NCBI RefSeq assembly: GCF_000091325.1
Contig: NC_014012.1
Span: 3,170,500 to 3,234,499 of the forward strand
From: Shewanella violacea DSS12
GTDB taxonomy: Bacteria; Pseudomonadota; Gammaproteobacteria; Enterobacterales; Shewanellaceae
Direction: 5' to 3'
Length of the DNA stretch: 64,000 nt
Part shown: one piece after another, positions 30,418 through 40,201 of the stretch
How the letters are laid out: every line of letters starts with the position of its first letter
How positions within the stretch are numbered: position 1 is the stretch's first letter
Made by a program: the position numbers and the translations under genes
The notes under the pieces: model-generated
What the model was told of the DNA's origin: nothing
Database searches by the model: none
Seen by the model: only the letters and a program-made list of their open reading frames with translations

Positions 30418-31770
30418 TTACGAGAGATATCGACCCAGCCTATGGCCTAAACACAGCAGCGTGTAGCTAGGCGGTAGCCCCCAAGATTCGGGAATAACGG
30501 CGGCATCACAGACAAACAAACCTTTGACTCGCGTCTCCAGGTTTTCGTCCACCAGCTCACCTATCTTGACGCTGCCACCAGGATGCGCGGCAAAGTGATG
30601 GCTATTAAATATCTTGGTCGCACCCGCTTCGGTGAGAATGTTCCGGGCAAGCTCAGTGCCATGTGCCAGTCTTAATTTATCATCTGAGCTCAGTGATTTA
30701 TTCAGCCATTTCTGCGCTATCTTCCCGCCCAGATCATCTTTGACCTTCACCATGATAGTTAACGTCTTGTCATGGGCCATAAGCCTGTCTATGCGGCCCA
30801 CCTGCGTCGCAAACGCCAAATACAGGGGCTTAGGCAGGGTAAGATCCGCAAGTGTGATACCTTCATGGCTCAAATGCATGCCGGCAGACATGGGGACCTC
30901 TTGGCCGCCTATCTGATCTGGATTACACTCCAAATCATTCACAGTTCCCATCACAGCAATCACAGGGTCGACAAAGTAATCTTTACCGGCCTGATCAAAA
31001 CCGAATGAGTCTACACCCACAGATGCTAAACATGAGTTTTGCAATATCCTAGGTGAGCCCACGCCACCCGCCGCAAGAATGACCTTGTCCCCAAGTAGAG
31101 TATGCACACTACCGGCTTGATGGTATTCGACGCCTAGGACTCGACCGTCTCTGTGTAATACCCGCGTCACCTTAGCCTTAGTCACTAAGGTTGCCGCCCT
31201 CTTCATGGCCGAATCGACAAATTCACGGGCAGTCCATTTAGCATTAAAGGGGCAACCATAGGTACAGCGATGACAAGATGCACGGCACTTATCTATATGG
31301 ACAAACTTCTGCAGCTTCTGCCAATTATACCCAAGAGACTGCGCCCCCAGACTAATCCGCCTGGCTAACGGGCCAATAAGATGATCGGGCAAGGTATTGA
31401 TGGGCAGCGCTTTACTCATGGCCGCTAAGTCTTGTGTCAAGTCTATGCCGTATTTTTGAAACAAGGCTAGCGGCGGTGCCATGGCTGTCGCGAAGTTAAT
31501 TGCCGAGCTGCCGCCAACGGTAATGCCTCGCATCAGCAGTGACATATCGGCATGCATCAAGGCCCCTTTTCCCGGAATTCCAGCAATCTTCACCATCTGC
31601 GACAATTGACCAGTCAGAGGCGCATCATCGCCCCATTCCAGCATCACCACAGATTGCCCGGATTCGGCGAGTTTTTTAGCCACACTTGCACCGCCCGGTC
31701 CAGTGCCGACGACGATGACATCGACTCTTGCTGTATCTGGCAGCTTGTCTCTATCAACCAAGTTGTGCAT
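30418..31770 (-). CDS. GMC-type FAD-dependent oxidoreductase
   Basis: A 450-residue flavoprotein of the glucose-methanol-choline family. The dinucleotide-binding motif VIVVGTGPGGASVAKKLAESG lies near residues 19-39; GGSSAINFATA near 87 is the first GMC signature; AAHPGGSVKIG and the C-terminal GLFVCDAAVIPESWGLPP contain family FAD/active-site elements. Cysteines in CRASCHRCTYGCPF hint at an iron-sulfur or metal site, seen in some gluconate/sorbitol-type relatives. Substrate unknown. Follows the aldehyde-oxidase operon after a terminator. Confidence 0.82.
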   Translation of the reverse strand: MHNLVDRDKLPDTARVDVIVVGTGPGGASVAKKLAESGQSVVMLEWGDDAPLTGQLSQMVKIAGIPGKGALMHADMSLLMRGITVGGSSAINFATAMAPPLALFQKYGIDLTQDLAAMSKALPINTLPDHLIGPLARRISLGAQSLGYNWQKLQKFVHIDKCRASCHRCTYGCPFNAKWTAREFVDSAMKRAATLVTKAKVTRVLHRDGRVLGVEYHQAGSVHTLLGDKVILAAGGVGSPRILQNSCLASVGVDSFGFDQAGKDYFVDPVIAVMGTVNDLECNPDQIGGQEVPMSAGMHLSHEGITLADLTLPKPLYLAFATQVGRIDRLMAHDKTLTIMVKVKDDLGGKIAQKWLNKSLSSDDKLRLAHGTELARNILTEAGATKIFNSHHFAAHPGGSVKIGELVDENLETRVKGLFVCDAAVIPESWGLPPSYTLLCLGHRLGRYLS

Positions 31771-31813
31771 CCTCTAATTCAGTTAATTATTGATAATACG
31801 AGCTAAAGTAAAA

Positions 31814-31838
31814 AATGCCAGTCAGACTGACTGGCATT
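31814..31838 (-). terminator. Terminator of the molybdenum oxidoreductase operon
   Basis: AATGCCAGTCA (31814-31824) pairs perfectly with TGACTGGCATT (31828-31838). On the minus strand the stem runs into six Ts, ending transcription from 31877 before the GMC gene. Confidence 0.9.
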
Positions 31839-31876
31839 GCTATTTATAAACAAAGTCCGATAAATAGAGTGAGTTG

Positions 31877-34123
31877 TTACACCTTAAGCCGCTTGCTCAC
31901 GGGTAAGTCCCGTATTCTCATTCCTGAGGCTGCGAAGATGGCGTTGGTTAGGCTAGGCGCGACCGGTGGAACCCCTGGCTCGCCCACACCCGCTGGCGGC
32001 GCATCGGACTCGATAATAATAATCTCGATTTCAGGACATTGAGGCATTCTCAACATGGGGTAGTCATGAAAGTTTGACTGCACTACCTTGCCTTCCTTAA
32101 AGTCAATTTCCCCCATCATGGCCAGACTCAAGCCAAACATTACCGCGCCTTCAGTTTGAGACTTAACCCTGTCAGGATTGACCACAGTGCCAGCATCTAT
32201 GGCAGATATCGCCTTTAGCACTTTAAGTTGCTTATCCTTGGATACTTCCACTAACAAGGCCGTTGCTACAAAGGCGGTGAAACTTCTGTGGACCGCAAAG
32301 CCCCAGCCTTGATGACTAGCCGCAGCGCCTGCTTTTTTCATGGCTTGCTCTACCGCATCTATGACGCCGCGGTATCTGCCAATATCCACAGGATGACGGG
32401 CCAAGTCCTCGCCATAGTTACCGTATTTGAACCCTTGATTAGCAAAGGTCTCTTGGCGTATATCTCCAAGCAAGTCTTTCCACATCACAGTGCAGGGCTT
32501 TTTGGCTTGCACCGCTAACTCATCGACGAAACTTCCTATGCCGAAAGCATGCTGAATGTTGCACACTGAGCGCATCCAGCCTATGCGAGTATGGGCCTCG
32601 GCCTTAACGGCTTCACACCTGAGACTCTTGACCGCTAGCGGCACATCGACAAAACCTAAGTCCAGCTCCCAGCCCGCAGGATGATCTGCACCCTCTGAAA
32701 AAGTTGAGCCTATGCTTGGGAAACCTGAGCGCGCGAGTATCGCCTCAGGCATATTATCCTTGCCAAGTTTTGCCTGATAAAACTGGGCACTGATGGCGTG
32801 CAGATAACCATTTTGGATCTCATCTTCACGGCTCCAACACACCTTGATGGGCTTACCTGCTTTCTTAGACAATAAGGCCGCCTCGACGCAGTAATCAGGC
32901 TTAGATTTACGTCCGAAACCGCCGCCAAGCAAGGTGACATTCACCTTTACTTGCTCCTCTTTAAGCCCTAAAGCTGCGGCCACGTTCTGCTGTACGCTTT
33001 GTGGAGTCTGAGTCGATGCCCACACTTCACAAGCATCCTGAGTTACATTCGCCGTGGCTGATGGCGCTTCCATTGGTGCATGAGCAAGATAAGGCACGCT
33101 ATACAGGGCGCTGATGGTGCTATCTTCAGGCCAATCTGTAACTTCATCTCCTTGCTGGCGCACCAAATTCCCAGGCTGACTGACCCGCTCTTTAAGCATA
33201 TTAAGATACACTTGAGAGTCATGGCTGTCATTTTTAGAATCTGTCCATTGTATCTGTAATGCTTTACGGCCCTCGAGTGCACTCCAGCTATTAGTGGCAA
33301 TAACCGCCACCCCACCTAAGGGATGAAACATGGGCGCACCTTTTGTCGCCGACAGTTGAATAACATCCACAACACCAGCCACTTTTCGCGCGGCGCTATC
33401 ATCGAATGTTAACACTTCGCTGCCAAACACCGGGGGGCGAGTGATACTCGCACACAGCATGCCCTCAACCTGCACGTCATAACCGTATTGTGCCTTACCC
33501 GTGAGCATATCCTGCATATCGACGATAGCGTGGGACGCACCTATATGGGTGTAGTCTTTAGGAGATTTAAGGGTTAAAGACTCAGCATTGGGGAGCGCAA
33601 GTCTAGATGCTGCTAGCGCAAGCTCACCAAAGCTGGCACTCTTGCCCGATAGAGCATGAGTCACTCGGTTATTACTCGTCGATACTTGCGTTATCGCAAC
33701 CTGCCATTTCTCTGCGGCGGCTTGTTCGAGCATGGTTCTGGCCATGGCTCCCATCTCACGCATCTTATCGAAGCCCTTACGTATACTGCGGGAACCATCG
33801 GTATTTTGGCTGCCATAACGCTTATCTGCCAGCCCCTGAACCACAACCACATTATCCCAGTCGGCACCTAATTCATCGGCCAGTACCTGAGCTATGCCGG
33901 TACGGATCCCTTGGCCCATTTCAGAACGGTGACAGGTCAGATACACCTTATTATCTTCGCCAATGGCAATAAATAAATTGAGGCGTGACTCTAGACTCTG
34001 GGCCATCACCATAGGGCTCCAACCTAGACCAGAGGCGCCCAATGCCAGGCCGCCTCCGGTGGCACCGAAAAGCTTAAGCACATCACGGCGGCTAAAATTC
34101 TGCGTAGCAGTGAACTTACTCAT
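31877..34123 (-). CDS. Molybdopterin aldehyde/isoquinoline-type oxidoreductase, large subunit (IorB-like)
   Basis: A 748-residue molybdenum-cofactor catalytic subunit of the xanthine oxidase family. A Tat signal ([15 protein letters not shown]) sends it to the periplasm already folded. Family motifs include [11 protein letters not shown] (cofactor contact), [10 protein letters not shown], and a C-terminal [12 protein letters not shown] containing the catalytic Glu. It oxidises an aldehyde or N-heterocycle; substrate unknown. The ATG overlaps the small-subunit stop by four bases. Confidence 0.9.
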   Translation of the reverse strand: MSKFTATQNFSRRDVLKLFGATGGGLALGASGLGWSPMVMAQSLESRLNLFIAIGEDNKVYLTCHRSEMGQGIRTGIAQVLADELGADWDNVVVVQGLADKRYGSQNTDGSRSIRKGFDKMREMGAMARTMLEQAAAEKWQVAITQVSTSNNRVTHALSGKSASFGELALAASRLALPNAESLTLKSPKDYTHIGASHAIVDMQDMLTGKAQYGYDVQVEGMLCASITRPPVFGSEVLTFDDSAARKVAGVVDVIQLSATKGAPMFHPLGGVAVIATNSWSALEGRKALQIQWTDSKNDSHDSQVYLNMLKERVSQPGNLVRQQGDEVTDWPEDSTISALYSVPYLAHAPMEAPSATANVTQDACEVWASTQTPQSVQQNVAAALGLKEEQVKVNVTLLGGGFGRKSKPDYCVEAALLSKKAGKPIKVCWSREDEIQNGYLHAISAQFYQAKLGKDNMPEAILARSGFPSIGSTFSEGADHPAGWELDLGFVDVPLAVKSLRCEAVKAEAHTRIGWMRSVCNIQHAFGIGSFVDELAVQAKKPCTVMWKDLLGDIRQETFANQGFKYGNYGEDLARHPVDIGRYRGVIDAVEQAMKKAGAAASHQGWGFAVHRSFTAFVATALLVEVSKDKQLKVLKAISAIDAGTVVNPDRVKSQTEGAVMFGLSLAMMGEIDFKEGKVVQSNFHDYPMLRMPQCPEIEIIIIESDAPPAGVGEPGVPPVAPSLTNAIFAASGMRIRDLPVSKRLKV

Positions 34124-34596
34124 GCAATAACCTCCTGAGACTTTGTCTGCCCGGAAGCTAATTTAATGGCTGATTTAATTCGGCTATAAGTACCACAACG
34201 ACAAATGTTCCCCGCCATGGCTTCATCGATATCACTATCATTTGGCTTGCTGTTTTGGCTTAACAGCGCCGCCGCCGACATCAATTGCCCAGATTGACAG
34301 TAACCACACTGGGGCACCTTGTGCTCGGTCCAGGCTTGCTTGAGTTTATTTGCCTCTAAGCCCTCTATTGTTGTCAGCTCTTTGCCTTGAACTTGGCTCA
34401 AACTGGTTAAGCAGGCTCTGGCAGGCTTACCGTCTACATGTATGGTACAAGCACCGCAAAGGCCAGCACCACAGCCATATTTGGTACCCGTCAGGCCCAG
34501 CATGTCACGCACGGCCCACAAGACTGGCATCTTAGGATCGGCGTCCAGCTGGAACAGCTTGCCATTAATTTTCAGTGTCAGGTAGTTATCAGACAT
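34120..34596 (-). CDS. [2Fe-2S] small subunit of the molybdenum oxidoreductase (IorA-like)
   Basis: A 158-residue electron-transfer subunit with two [2Fe-2S] clusters. The plant-type cluster is in [17 protein letters not shown] (with a later Cys), the second in QCGYCQSGQ and NICRCGTY. The ATG at 34596 has AAGGAG seven bases upstream; an in-frame TTG at 34617 is poorer. No signal peptide, so it probably rides the Tat signal of the large subunit. Confidence 0.93.
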   Translation of the reverse strand: MSDNYLTLKINGKLFQLDADPKMPVLWAVRDMLGLTGTKYGCGAGLCGACTIHVDGKPARACLTSLSQVQGKELTTIEGLEANKLKQAWTEHKVPQCGYCQSGQLMSAAALLSQNSKPNDSDIDEAMAGNICRCGTYSRIKSAIKLASGQTKSQEVIA

Positions 34597-34710
34597 TGCA
34601 CACTCCTTGTTTGCCAATCACATCTAACGATGGGCATACTCTCTTAGTAAACCAGTTAGCAACTAGTTATTATTAAAATGCTTATTAGATTATTCTTATT
34701 AAAATATTGA

Positions 34711-35346
34711 TTAGGAATCTTGTTGTGTCAGTGCTTTATTCGATGGACAAGCAGCTAGCCAGTCCTTCAACTCATCTCGGGTATCGATATCGAAAGAGGC
34801 ACTCTCCATCTCTATAACTATGATATTGCCGCTTTTATAAAGGTCATTTAACACCGGCTTAGCCCCGCGATCACCGCTCAGTTTGAGTAACTGAGGATAA
34901 TCGTCACGATGAAAAATGGCCGGCACCGACAAGGAGCCAAGATAAAAGCCGCAAACGCGAGTATTAGGCTGACATCTCGCCTTTATTAAGGAATGGAAAT
35001 GCTCAGGCTGCAAGGCTACCTGATCAGCAAGTGAGATCATCAAAGACTCGGCGCCCACTTCTTGGGCGTGATCGACAGCGGCTTTAACTGAACTGGACAT
35101 TCCCTGTTGCCACTGTGAGTTATAAATAAGTTTGGCATCATCCGGTAATACCGATGCCAACAGATCTGCATGGGCACCTAAGATGACCACAAGTTCGGCA
35201 CCTAATTCGTCGCTAAATCCTTTAAGTTTGCGATAACTGTCTAACAACAGAGGAGTACCAATATCATCTATGGCCTGGGCAAGCTTAACGCCATTGAAAC
35301 GCCGACTCTGACCAGCAGCCATCAAGACTATTAATGGAGGAGTCAT
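34711..35346 (-). CDS. MocA/MobA-like molybdenum cofactor nucleotidyltransferase
   Basis: A 211-residue nucleotidyltransferase: LMAAGQSRRFNGVKL is the nucleotide-binding signature, MISLADQVAL the metal-binding LADQP-like motif. Homologues attach CMP to molybdopterin to give the MCD cofactor used by xanthine-oxidase family enzymes. Placement directly upstream of the IorA/IorB genes and after an XdhC gene supports that role. A 40-bp near copy of its start region lies at 35407-35446. Confidence 0.85.
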   Translation of the reverse strand: MTPPLIVLMAAGQSRRFNGVKLAQAIDDIGTPLLLDSYRKLKGFSDELGAELVVILGAHADLLASVLPDDAKLIYNSQWQQGMSSSVKAAVDHAQEVGAESLMISLADQVALQPEHFHSLIKARCQPNTRVCGFYLGSLSVPAIFHRDDYPQLLKLSGDRGAKPVLNDLYKSGNIIVIEMESASFDIDTRDELKDWLAACPSNKALTQQDS

Positions 35347-35446
35347 AGTCTGTTTAGCCTTCTTAACTTCACCTTCATAGCTTCACCTTATAACATCAAT
35401 TTTAACGGAGGAGTCATAGTCTATTTAACCTTCACAACATCACCTT
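35336..35446. repeat. 40-bp imperfect direct repeat at the mocA-like start
   Basis: Copies 35336-35375 and 35407-35446 share 35 of 40 bases and start with GGAGGAGTCATAGTCT. The first spans the mocA-like start codon; the second overlaps the 3' end of the xdhC-like gene and recreates the first codons in the gap. Confidence 0.8.
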
Positions 35447-36457
35447 ATCGAGAGAGACCTGCTTGGCCTCATGAAATACGCCATGACACTGGGACAAGAT
35501 ACTCAAGGCAACTGATTCTGGTAACTCCCCGCCCAAGGCGATGCCCGCTGGTGCGGCAAATGAACAACTAAAGTCAGCTAACAACAAGCCAGCTTTTTCT
35601 AATACCTTATCCCGCCGATGAACAGGCCCTAATAAGGCTATATATTTGATTTTATCTGAGGCCTGACAGGCAAAGACTAATGCTTTGGCATCCAGCTCCA
35701 GATTGTGCTGCATGATGATAACGCCATCTAAGTTTTTAACGAAGTTATCGGGTAGATTTTCTATCGGATGTTTAACAATTTTGGCACCTGGAAAATCATA
35801 ATTTCTACCATAGCTGGCTCGCTCATCAATAACATCTACCTGCCAACCTAAATTGAGCGCCATAGATACCATGGGCTGAGCATCGAGTCCGCCGCCAAAA
35901 ATAGCCAGTCTAAATCTTGACCGCATAGGCACAACCAGTTCAATTATGTCGGTATGTAGCAAGCCTGCTACTTTGAAATCATCGACTGGAAATACTGCAT
36001 CGGCATAGGAAATCAATTTAGCACTGACATTAATTTGATCTGTATTTTTTCTTGGCAATGTCAATTGATAAAAGAAGGGGTCGCCTTTATGTAACTGCTC
36101 GGCAAGCTGATGAAAATGTAGATAATGATTATCTCGGCTCAGTGGCACTAACATGAGATCTACGACGCCACCACAACCTAAATGATAACTGGCATCGGTT
36201 TCATCGCTAGCATCATATTGCACCAGTATGGCTTTTCTTTCCTGTATCGCCATTTGTGCATGACGTCTCAAGTCGCTCTCTAAACAACCACCACTAAGGA
36301 TACCTATCGCTCGACCCAAGGGGTGAAATAGCATCATGGCACCGGGTTTTCGATAAGAGGAGCCTTGCACTTGGGTAATGATGGCGAGCACCCAGTCATC
36401 GCTAGGATCAGACTGCCAATGGAAGAGAATATCTTCAATATGATAGGACATATCCAT
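35432..36457 (-). CDS. XdhC/CoxI-family molybdenum enzyme maturation factor
   Basis: A 341-residue protein that inserts sulfurated molybdenum cofactor into xanthine-oxidase family enzymes. The N-terminal XdhC_CoxI domain shows VQGSSYRKPGAMML and GILSGGCLESDL; the C-terminal Rossmann domain has IFGGGLDAQPM. A second ATG lies at 36451. First gene of the xdhC-mocA-iorA-iorB series. Confidence 0.9.
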   Translation of the reverse strand: MDMSYHIEDILFHWQSDPSDDWVLAIITQVQGSSYRKPGAMMLFHPLGRAIGILSGGCLESDLRRHAQMAIQERKAILVQYDASDETDASYHLGCGGVVDLMLVPLSRDNHYLHFHQLAEQLHKGDPFFYQLTLPRKNTDQINVSAKLISYADAVFPVDDFKVAGLLHTDIIELVVPMRSRFRLAIFGGGLDAQPMVSMALNLGWQVDVIDERASYGRNYDFPGAKIVKHPIENLPDNFVKNLDGVIIMQHNLELDAKALVFACQASDKIKYIALLGPVHRRDKVLEKAGLLLADFSCSFAAPAGIALGGELPESVALSILSQCHGVFHEAKQVSLDKVML

Positions 36458-36580
36458 GTGTCTCTATTGTTATAGATACAAAAAACTAAGCTAACAGAGA
36501 TGTTTAACAGAGTGAATAGCCAATACATTTCAAAATATTTCAGTAAAAAGACATCTCAGTCTTAAAACTAAAGGAAGAAT

Positions 36581-36610
36581 AAAAAATAGCCCCTAAATAT
36601 AGGGGCTATT
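36581..36610 (-). terminator. Terminator after the metallo-beta-lactamase-fold gene
   Basis: AATAGCCCCTA (36585-36595) pairs with TAGGGGCTATT (36600-36610). Read on the minus strand the stem is followed by six Ts. Confidence 0.9.
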
Positions 36611-36703
36611 GATTGAGATTGAACTAAAACTGAAGCAAGGCATGCTTTACTAATAGCCTTGCATTACAGGCAATTCGACTGAGAACAAAGCCTGTTAAAT
36701 GAG

Positions 36704-37348
36704 TTAGCTAAATAGCTGATCTGCCACGAAAGGGTTTTGGTCTCTCTCGGTACCTAAGGTCGAAATAGGACCGTGGCCTGGGACAAACTCCACATCACGG
36801 CCTAAAGGCCAAAGGTTTTTGGTAATTGAGTCTATCAAGTCTTGATGATTTGATTGAGGAAAGTCGGTGCGACCGATTGAGCCATGAAACAGCACATCGC
36901 CCACCCAGACAGTACGGCTAGTCGCAGAGAAGAAGACTATGTGTCCAGGAGTATGCCCCGGACAATGCAGTACCTCTAAGGTCAAGGAACCTAAAGTCAC
37001 GGTATCACCGCTTGCAAGATATTGCGTCGGTGCAAATGGTTCACTATGTGCGAAGCCAAAATGCTTGCTCTGCTCTGGTAAATTATCTAACCAGAAACTA
37101 TCAGCCTTGTGAGGACCTATGATCGGAATACCTGCATGATCAGCTAATTCCTTAGCAGCACCTACATGATCGATATGACCATGAGTCAATAATATCTTTT
37201 CCAGCTTAACGCCAAGCTTATCGACCTCAGCCAAGATTCGGTCCATATCACCGCCTGGATCCACAACGGCGGCCGCCTTGGTTTCGTCACACCAGATTAG
37301 GCTGCAATTTTGCTGAAAGGGTGTGACTGGAATAATCTGGTACTTCAT
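36704..37348 (-). CDS. Metallo-beta-lactamase-fold hydrolase (YcbL/glyoxalase II-like)
   Basis: A 214-residue metal-dependent hydrolase. The metal-binding motif THGHIDHVGAA (HxHxDH) is near residues 55-65, HCPGHTPGH near 127-135, GDVLFHGSIGRTDFP near 150 and a late PGHGP. Length and motif spacing fit YcbL-type glyoxalase II enzymes, which hydrolyse lactoyl-glutathione; related persulfide dioxygenases are the alternative. Single gene with its own terminator. Confidence 0.88.
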   Translation of the reverse strand: MKYQIIPVTPFQQNCSLIWCDETKAAAVVDPGGDMDRILAEVDKLGVKLEKILLTHGHIDHVGAAKELADHAGIPIIGPHKADSFWLDNLPEQSKHFGFAHSEPFAPTQYLASGDTVTLGSLTLEVLHCPGHTPGHIVFFSATSRTVWVGDVLFHGSIGRTDFPQSNHQDLIDSITKNLWPLGRDVEFVPGHGPISTLGTERDQNPFVADQLFS

Positions 37349-37673
37349 GGGTTTCCGCCTAGGCTAACTGTCTATTTCGAGGATTTTAAAAGCGACTCTT
37401 TTATAAGAAGCCTAGTTATTGGGAACTGACATTCTTTATAAGTGCTCTATATATAATAAATTAAGGTTAAGCCAAGTTCACTCTTTTCTGACTTGGGCAT
37501 ACGCATAAATTGATCCAGATCTATTTATGCAGACCATGCTTAATCACTTCTGCAATTTTTAAGCTTTGTATCCGCAATGGTTTTGTATACAATTTGGCAA
37601 TAATAAGCTTCTGCTCACGTTATCGTGAGAGACATAATCAGTATCAATTCTAACTCTATTGTATAAGGCCGCC

Positions 37674-38963
37674 ATGAAATCTGACTTAACCTTTGCAGGA
37701 TTAAAAGCCATAAAGCACAGCTTCTCACTCCCTTTAGATTATGCAAAACCCGAAGGCGAGCAGATCAAGGTATTCGCTCGAGAACTTGTTTCACCCGAGA
37801 ACCAAGGTAAATCGCTACCTTATCTGGTATTTTTTCAAGGTGGACCAGGGTTTGGGGCGATTCGCCCCGCTGCCAATGGAGGCTGGATTAAGCGTGCCCT
37901 TAAAGAGTTCAGGGTATTACTATTAGATCAGCGAGGCACGGGTCTCTCTAGCCCAGTGAGTTACCTGAGCCTGAATCATATTAACTCAGAAGAGCAGGCC
38001 CAGTACCTGACACACTTTCGCGCCGATAATATCATCCGTGATGCCGAAGCGATTCGAGCTCAACTATGCCCTAATGAAAAGTGGAGCATCTTAGGCCAAA
38101 GCTTCGGTGGTTTCTGTGTACTGAAATACTTAAACGACGCGCCACATGGATTAAAAGAAGCCTATATCACAGGCGGTATTCCATCACTGACCCGTCACGC
38201 CGATGAAGTGTATCAAGCGACCTATAAGCGAGTATTAGCGAAAAACCAAGACTTCTTTAAGCGCTTCAGCGATGCGCAAACCCTTATCACTCGGCTAGCA
38301 GAACACGTCAGTAAGCATGAGGTTCGTATCGCCACGGGTGAACGATTAACCGTCGAGATGCTACAACTACTCGGGCTTAACATAGGCATGGAGCAAGGCC
38401 CTGAATCGGTATACTACCTTCTTGAACAGGCACTTATCGAAACCGAGTCAGGAACTCAGGTTAACCCTCTGTTTCTGGCACAATTCTGCCAGCAGCTCGA
38501 TTTCAACACCAACCCTATCTTTGCCTTACTCCACGAGAGTATTTATTGTCAAAGTAGCGCCTCCAATTGGTCGGCTCAGCGAGTTCGTAGTCAATTTAAT
38601 CAATTCAACTATGAAGCAGGCAAGCCTTTCTTGTTTACCGGCGAGATGGTCTATCCCTGGTTTTTCGAGCAGTTCACTAATCTTAAGCCACTCAAACATG
38701 CCGCCAACTTACTCGCGGAAAAATCTGATTGGTCACAGCTATATGATTTAGACACGCTGGCGCACAATCAGGTGCCCGTCGCCGCAGCCATCTACAGCGA
38801 AGATATGTTTGTCGAGATGAATTACAGCCTGGAAACCGCTAAGCGAGTGGGTGAATTAAAGTATTGGCTCACTTCAGAGTATGAACACAACGGCATCCGT
38901 ATGGATGGCGAGCATATTCTTGATAGGCTGATAGCACTTAATAGAGGTGAACAGCTGCGTTAA
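37674..38963 (+). CDS. Proline iminopeptidase-like alpha/beta hydrolase (S33)
   Basis: A 429-residue hydrolase from the ATG at 37674 (AAGG upstream; a TTG at 37659 is less likely). FFQGGPGFGA is the oxyanion HGGPG-like motif, LLDQRGTGLSSP the following signature, and Ser143 in GQSFGG the nucleophile; the C-terminal MDGEHILDRL probably holds the catalytic His. It should release N-terminal residues from small peptides. Its last 63 bases reappear at 63906-63968. Confidence 0.87.
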   Translation: MKSDLTFAGLKAIKHSFSLPLDYAKPEGEQIKVFARELVSPENQGKSLPYLVFFQGGPGFGAIRPAANGGWIKRALKEFRVLLLDQRGTGLSSPVSYLSLNHINSEEQAQYLTHFRADNIIRDAEAIRAQLCPNEKWSILGQSFGGFCVLKYLNDAPHGLKEAYITGGIPSLTRHADEVYQATYKRVLAKNQDFFKRFSDAQTLITRLAEHVSKHEVRIATGERLTVEMLQLLGLNIGMEQGPESVYYLLEQALIETESGTQVNPLFLAQFCQQLDFNTNPIFALLHESIYCQSSASNWSAQRVRSQFNQFNYEAGKPFLFTGEMVYPWFFEQFTNLKPLKHAANLLAEKSDWSQLYDLDTLAHNQVPVAAAIYSEDMFVEMNYSLETAKRVGELKYWLTSEYEHNGIRMDGEHILDRLIALNRGEQLR

Positions 38964-39070
38964 TTCCCAGCGAAGCAGGAGCAATTCGATTGTGCCTGTC
39001 ACTTGATACGTGAAATGCACTGGATCAAGATTTCATAGTTTTCATAGTTTTCAATTAGCCTGCCTTTCGA

Positions 39071-39105
39071 AATATCCTCCCGTTATTCAATAACGGAAGG
39101 ATATT
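39071..39105. terminator. Stem-loop between convergent hydrolase and H-NS-like genes
   Basis: AATATCCT (39071-39078) plus CCGTTATT (39080-39087) pair with AATAACGG (39089-39096) and AGGATATT (39098-39105), with one mismatch. A long stem at a convergent junction; no strong U tract. Confidence 0.65.
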
Positions 39106-39165
39106 CATTCAGCTCTAGATCTACCTCTAGCACCAAAAAACTCACAAAGATAAGCTCACTAATGC

Positions 39166-39525
39166 TCATAAAGCAATGTCTTCTAGGGTAATTCCACCCG
39201 CCTTTATTTCCTCTGAAATTTGATGAGGCATCATTCCTCGTCCTGACCAGAGAATTGTAGAGTTGAAATCCAAGCTGAGCATATATTTTGTATCATGAAA
39301 AAACTGAAAATCAGCACTTATAGCTAGTGCTGACTCTTGTTCTTGTTCACGTACAAACTCAGGAATACCCTCAACCTCCTTAGAACTATTGGCAACATGC
39401 TTTCTTTCACTCACTTCGACACAAGGCTGACAGCTATAGTCACAGAAAAACAATTCGGGCTGGATAGTGTTAGTGACACTATTTAGGTTAACTAAAGATA
39501 AAAAATCACAGCTTAAAACACACAT
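39166..39525 (-). CDS. Small protein with C-terminal H-NS-type DNA-binding domain
   Basis: A 119-residue protein. Residues about 79-119 align without gaps to my recollection of the E. coli H-NS C-terminal domain (11 of 41 identical): Trp93, the loop WSGRGMMP in place of WTGQGRTP, and GGITLEDIAL in place of QGKSLDDFLI. The N-terminal half is unlike H-NS and contains three close cysteines (FFCDYSCQPCVE). The start lies one base after the TAA of the upstream gene (39527), implying coupled translation. Probably an AT-rich DNA binder or H-NS antagonist/paralogue. Confidence 0.65.
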   Translation of the reverse strand: MCVLSCDFLSLVNLNSVTNTIQPELFFCDYSCQPCVEVSERKHVANSSKEVEGIPEFVREQEQESALAISADFQFFHDTKYMLSLDFNSTILWSGRGMMPHQISEEIKAGGITLEDIAL

Positions 39526-39526
39526 A

Positions 39527-39778
39527 TTAGATCCGCATTTTACAAAAAATAATTAATTTATAAATAGTATTAAAATAACTTTTTAATACTTCGGAATTAA
39601 GACTCAAGTCGAAACTGGATTGCTGTTTAATTTCTTGCAAGAAGTGTAAATCTTCTATGCAACGTCTTACCTGCCTATTCTTATTCAGCTTTTCCGAAAT
39701 ATATTTCTTACTCACATGTCTTTCTACGAGTTTATTGTCCCAATAAAAGAAGCATCTATCATTTTTTATATCAGACAT
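39527..39778 (-). CDS. Hypothetical 83-residue protein, partner of the H-NS-like gene
   Basis: I do not recognise the family. It is rich in Lys, Arg and predicted helix (QVRRCIEDLHFLQEIKQQ, EVLKSYFNTIYKLIIF). AGGA sits seven bases before the ATG, which supports a real gene. It is first in a two-gene operon and is divergent from the ToxR-like gene across 423 AT-rich bases. It might supply an oligomerisation or partner function to the H-NS-like protein; this is inference from coupling. Confidence 0.5.
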   Translation of the reverse strand: MSDIKNDRCFFYWDNKLVERHVSKKYISEKLNKNRQVRRCIEDLHFLQEIKQQSSFDLSLNSEVLKSYFNTIYKLIIFCKMRI

Positions 39779-40201
39779 ATGTCATTCCTAATACGTAACT
39801 GAAGTACACCGATTAATTCGGACTGTTTAAAGTTAACCATTAGTGAATATTTTAAGGGGTTCATCGCGGTGAAACCACACTGAACAGCCCCTAGAAGGGA
39901 CAAATCATAATCATTTATTAAAAATCAACACAGCCGACCTAACCACCGAATAACAAAGGAAAATAAATACATAAAATAAACATAAAAATAGATAATACAC
40001 CCAAACAGATAAAAGCAGATAGATATAACCAGTAATCATGATAGTTTTATGCTTAAGCATACATTACTTAAATTAATCGCTAGAGATAACTAAACTAATG
40101 TTACTCTTTCTTTCGTCGCTAAAAGTAAAAAGAACAAAAAAAACAAGAGATTATGATACAATAAAAATTGAGTTAACGAATATATCATTATGGATTTTTA
40201 A
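39779..40201. promoter_or_regulatory. AT-rich divergent intergenic region with palindrome
   Basis: 423 bases between the H-NS-like operon and the ToxR-like gene. Strongly AT-rich, with a 14-bp palindrome TATGCTTAAGCATA at 40048-40061. It should contain both promoters; none can be assigned with confidence. An ATG at 40190 in the ToxR-like frame is closed by TAA two codons later. Confidence 0.5.
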
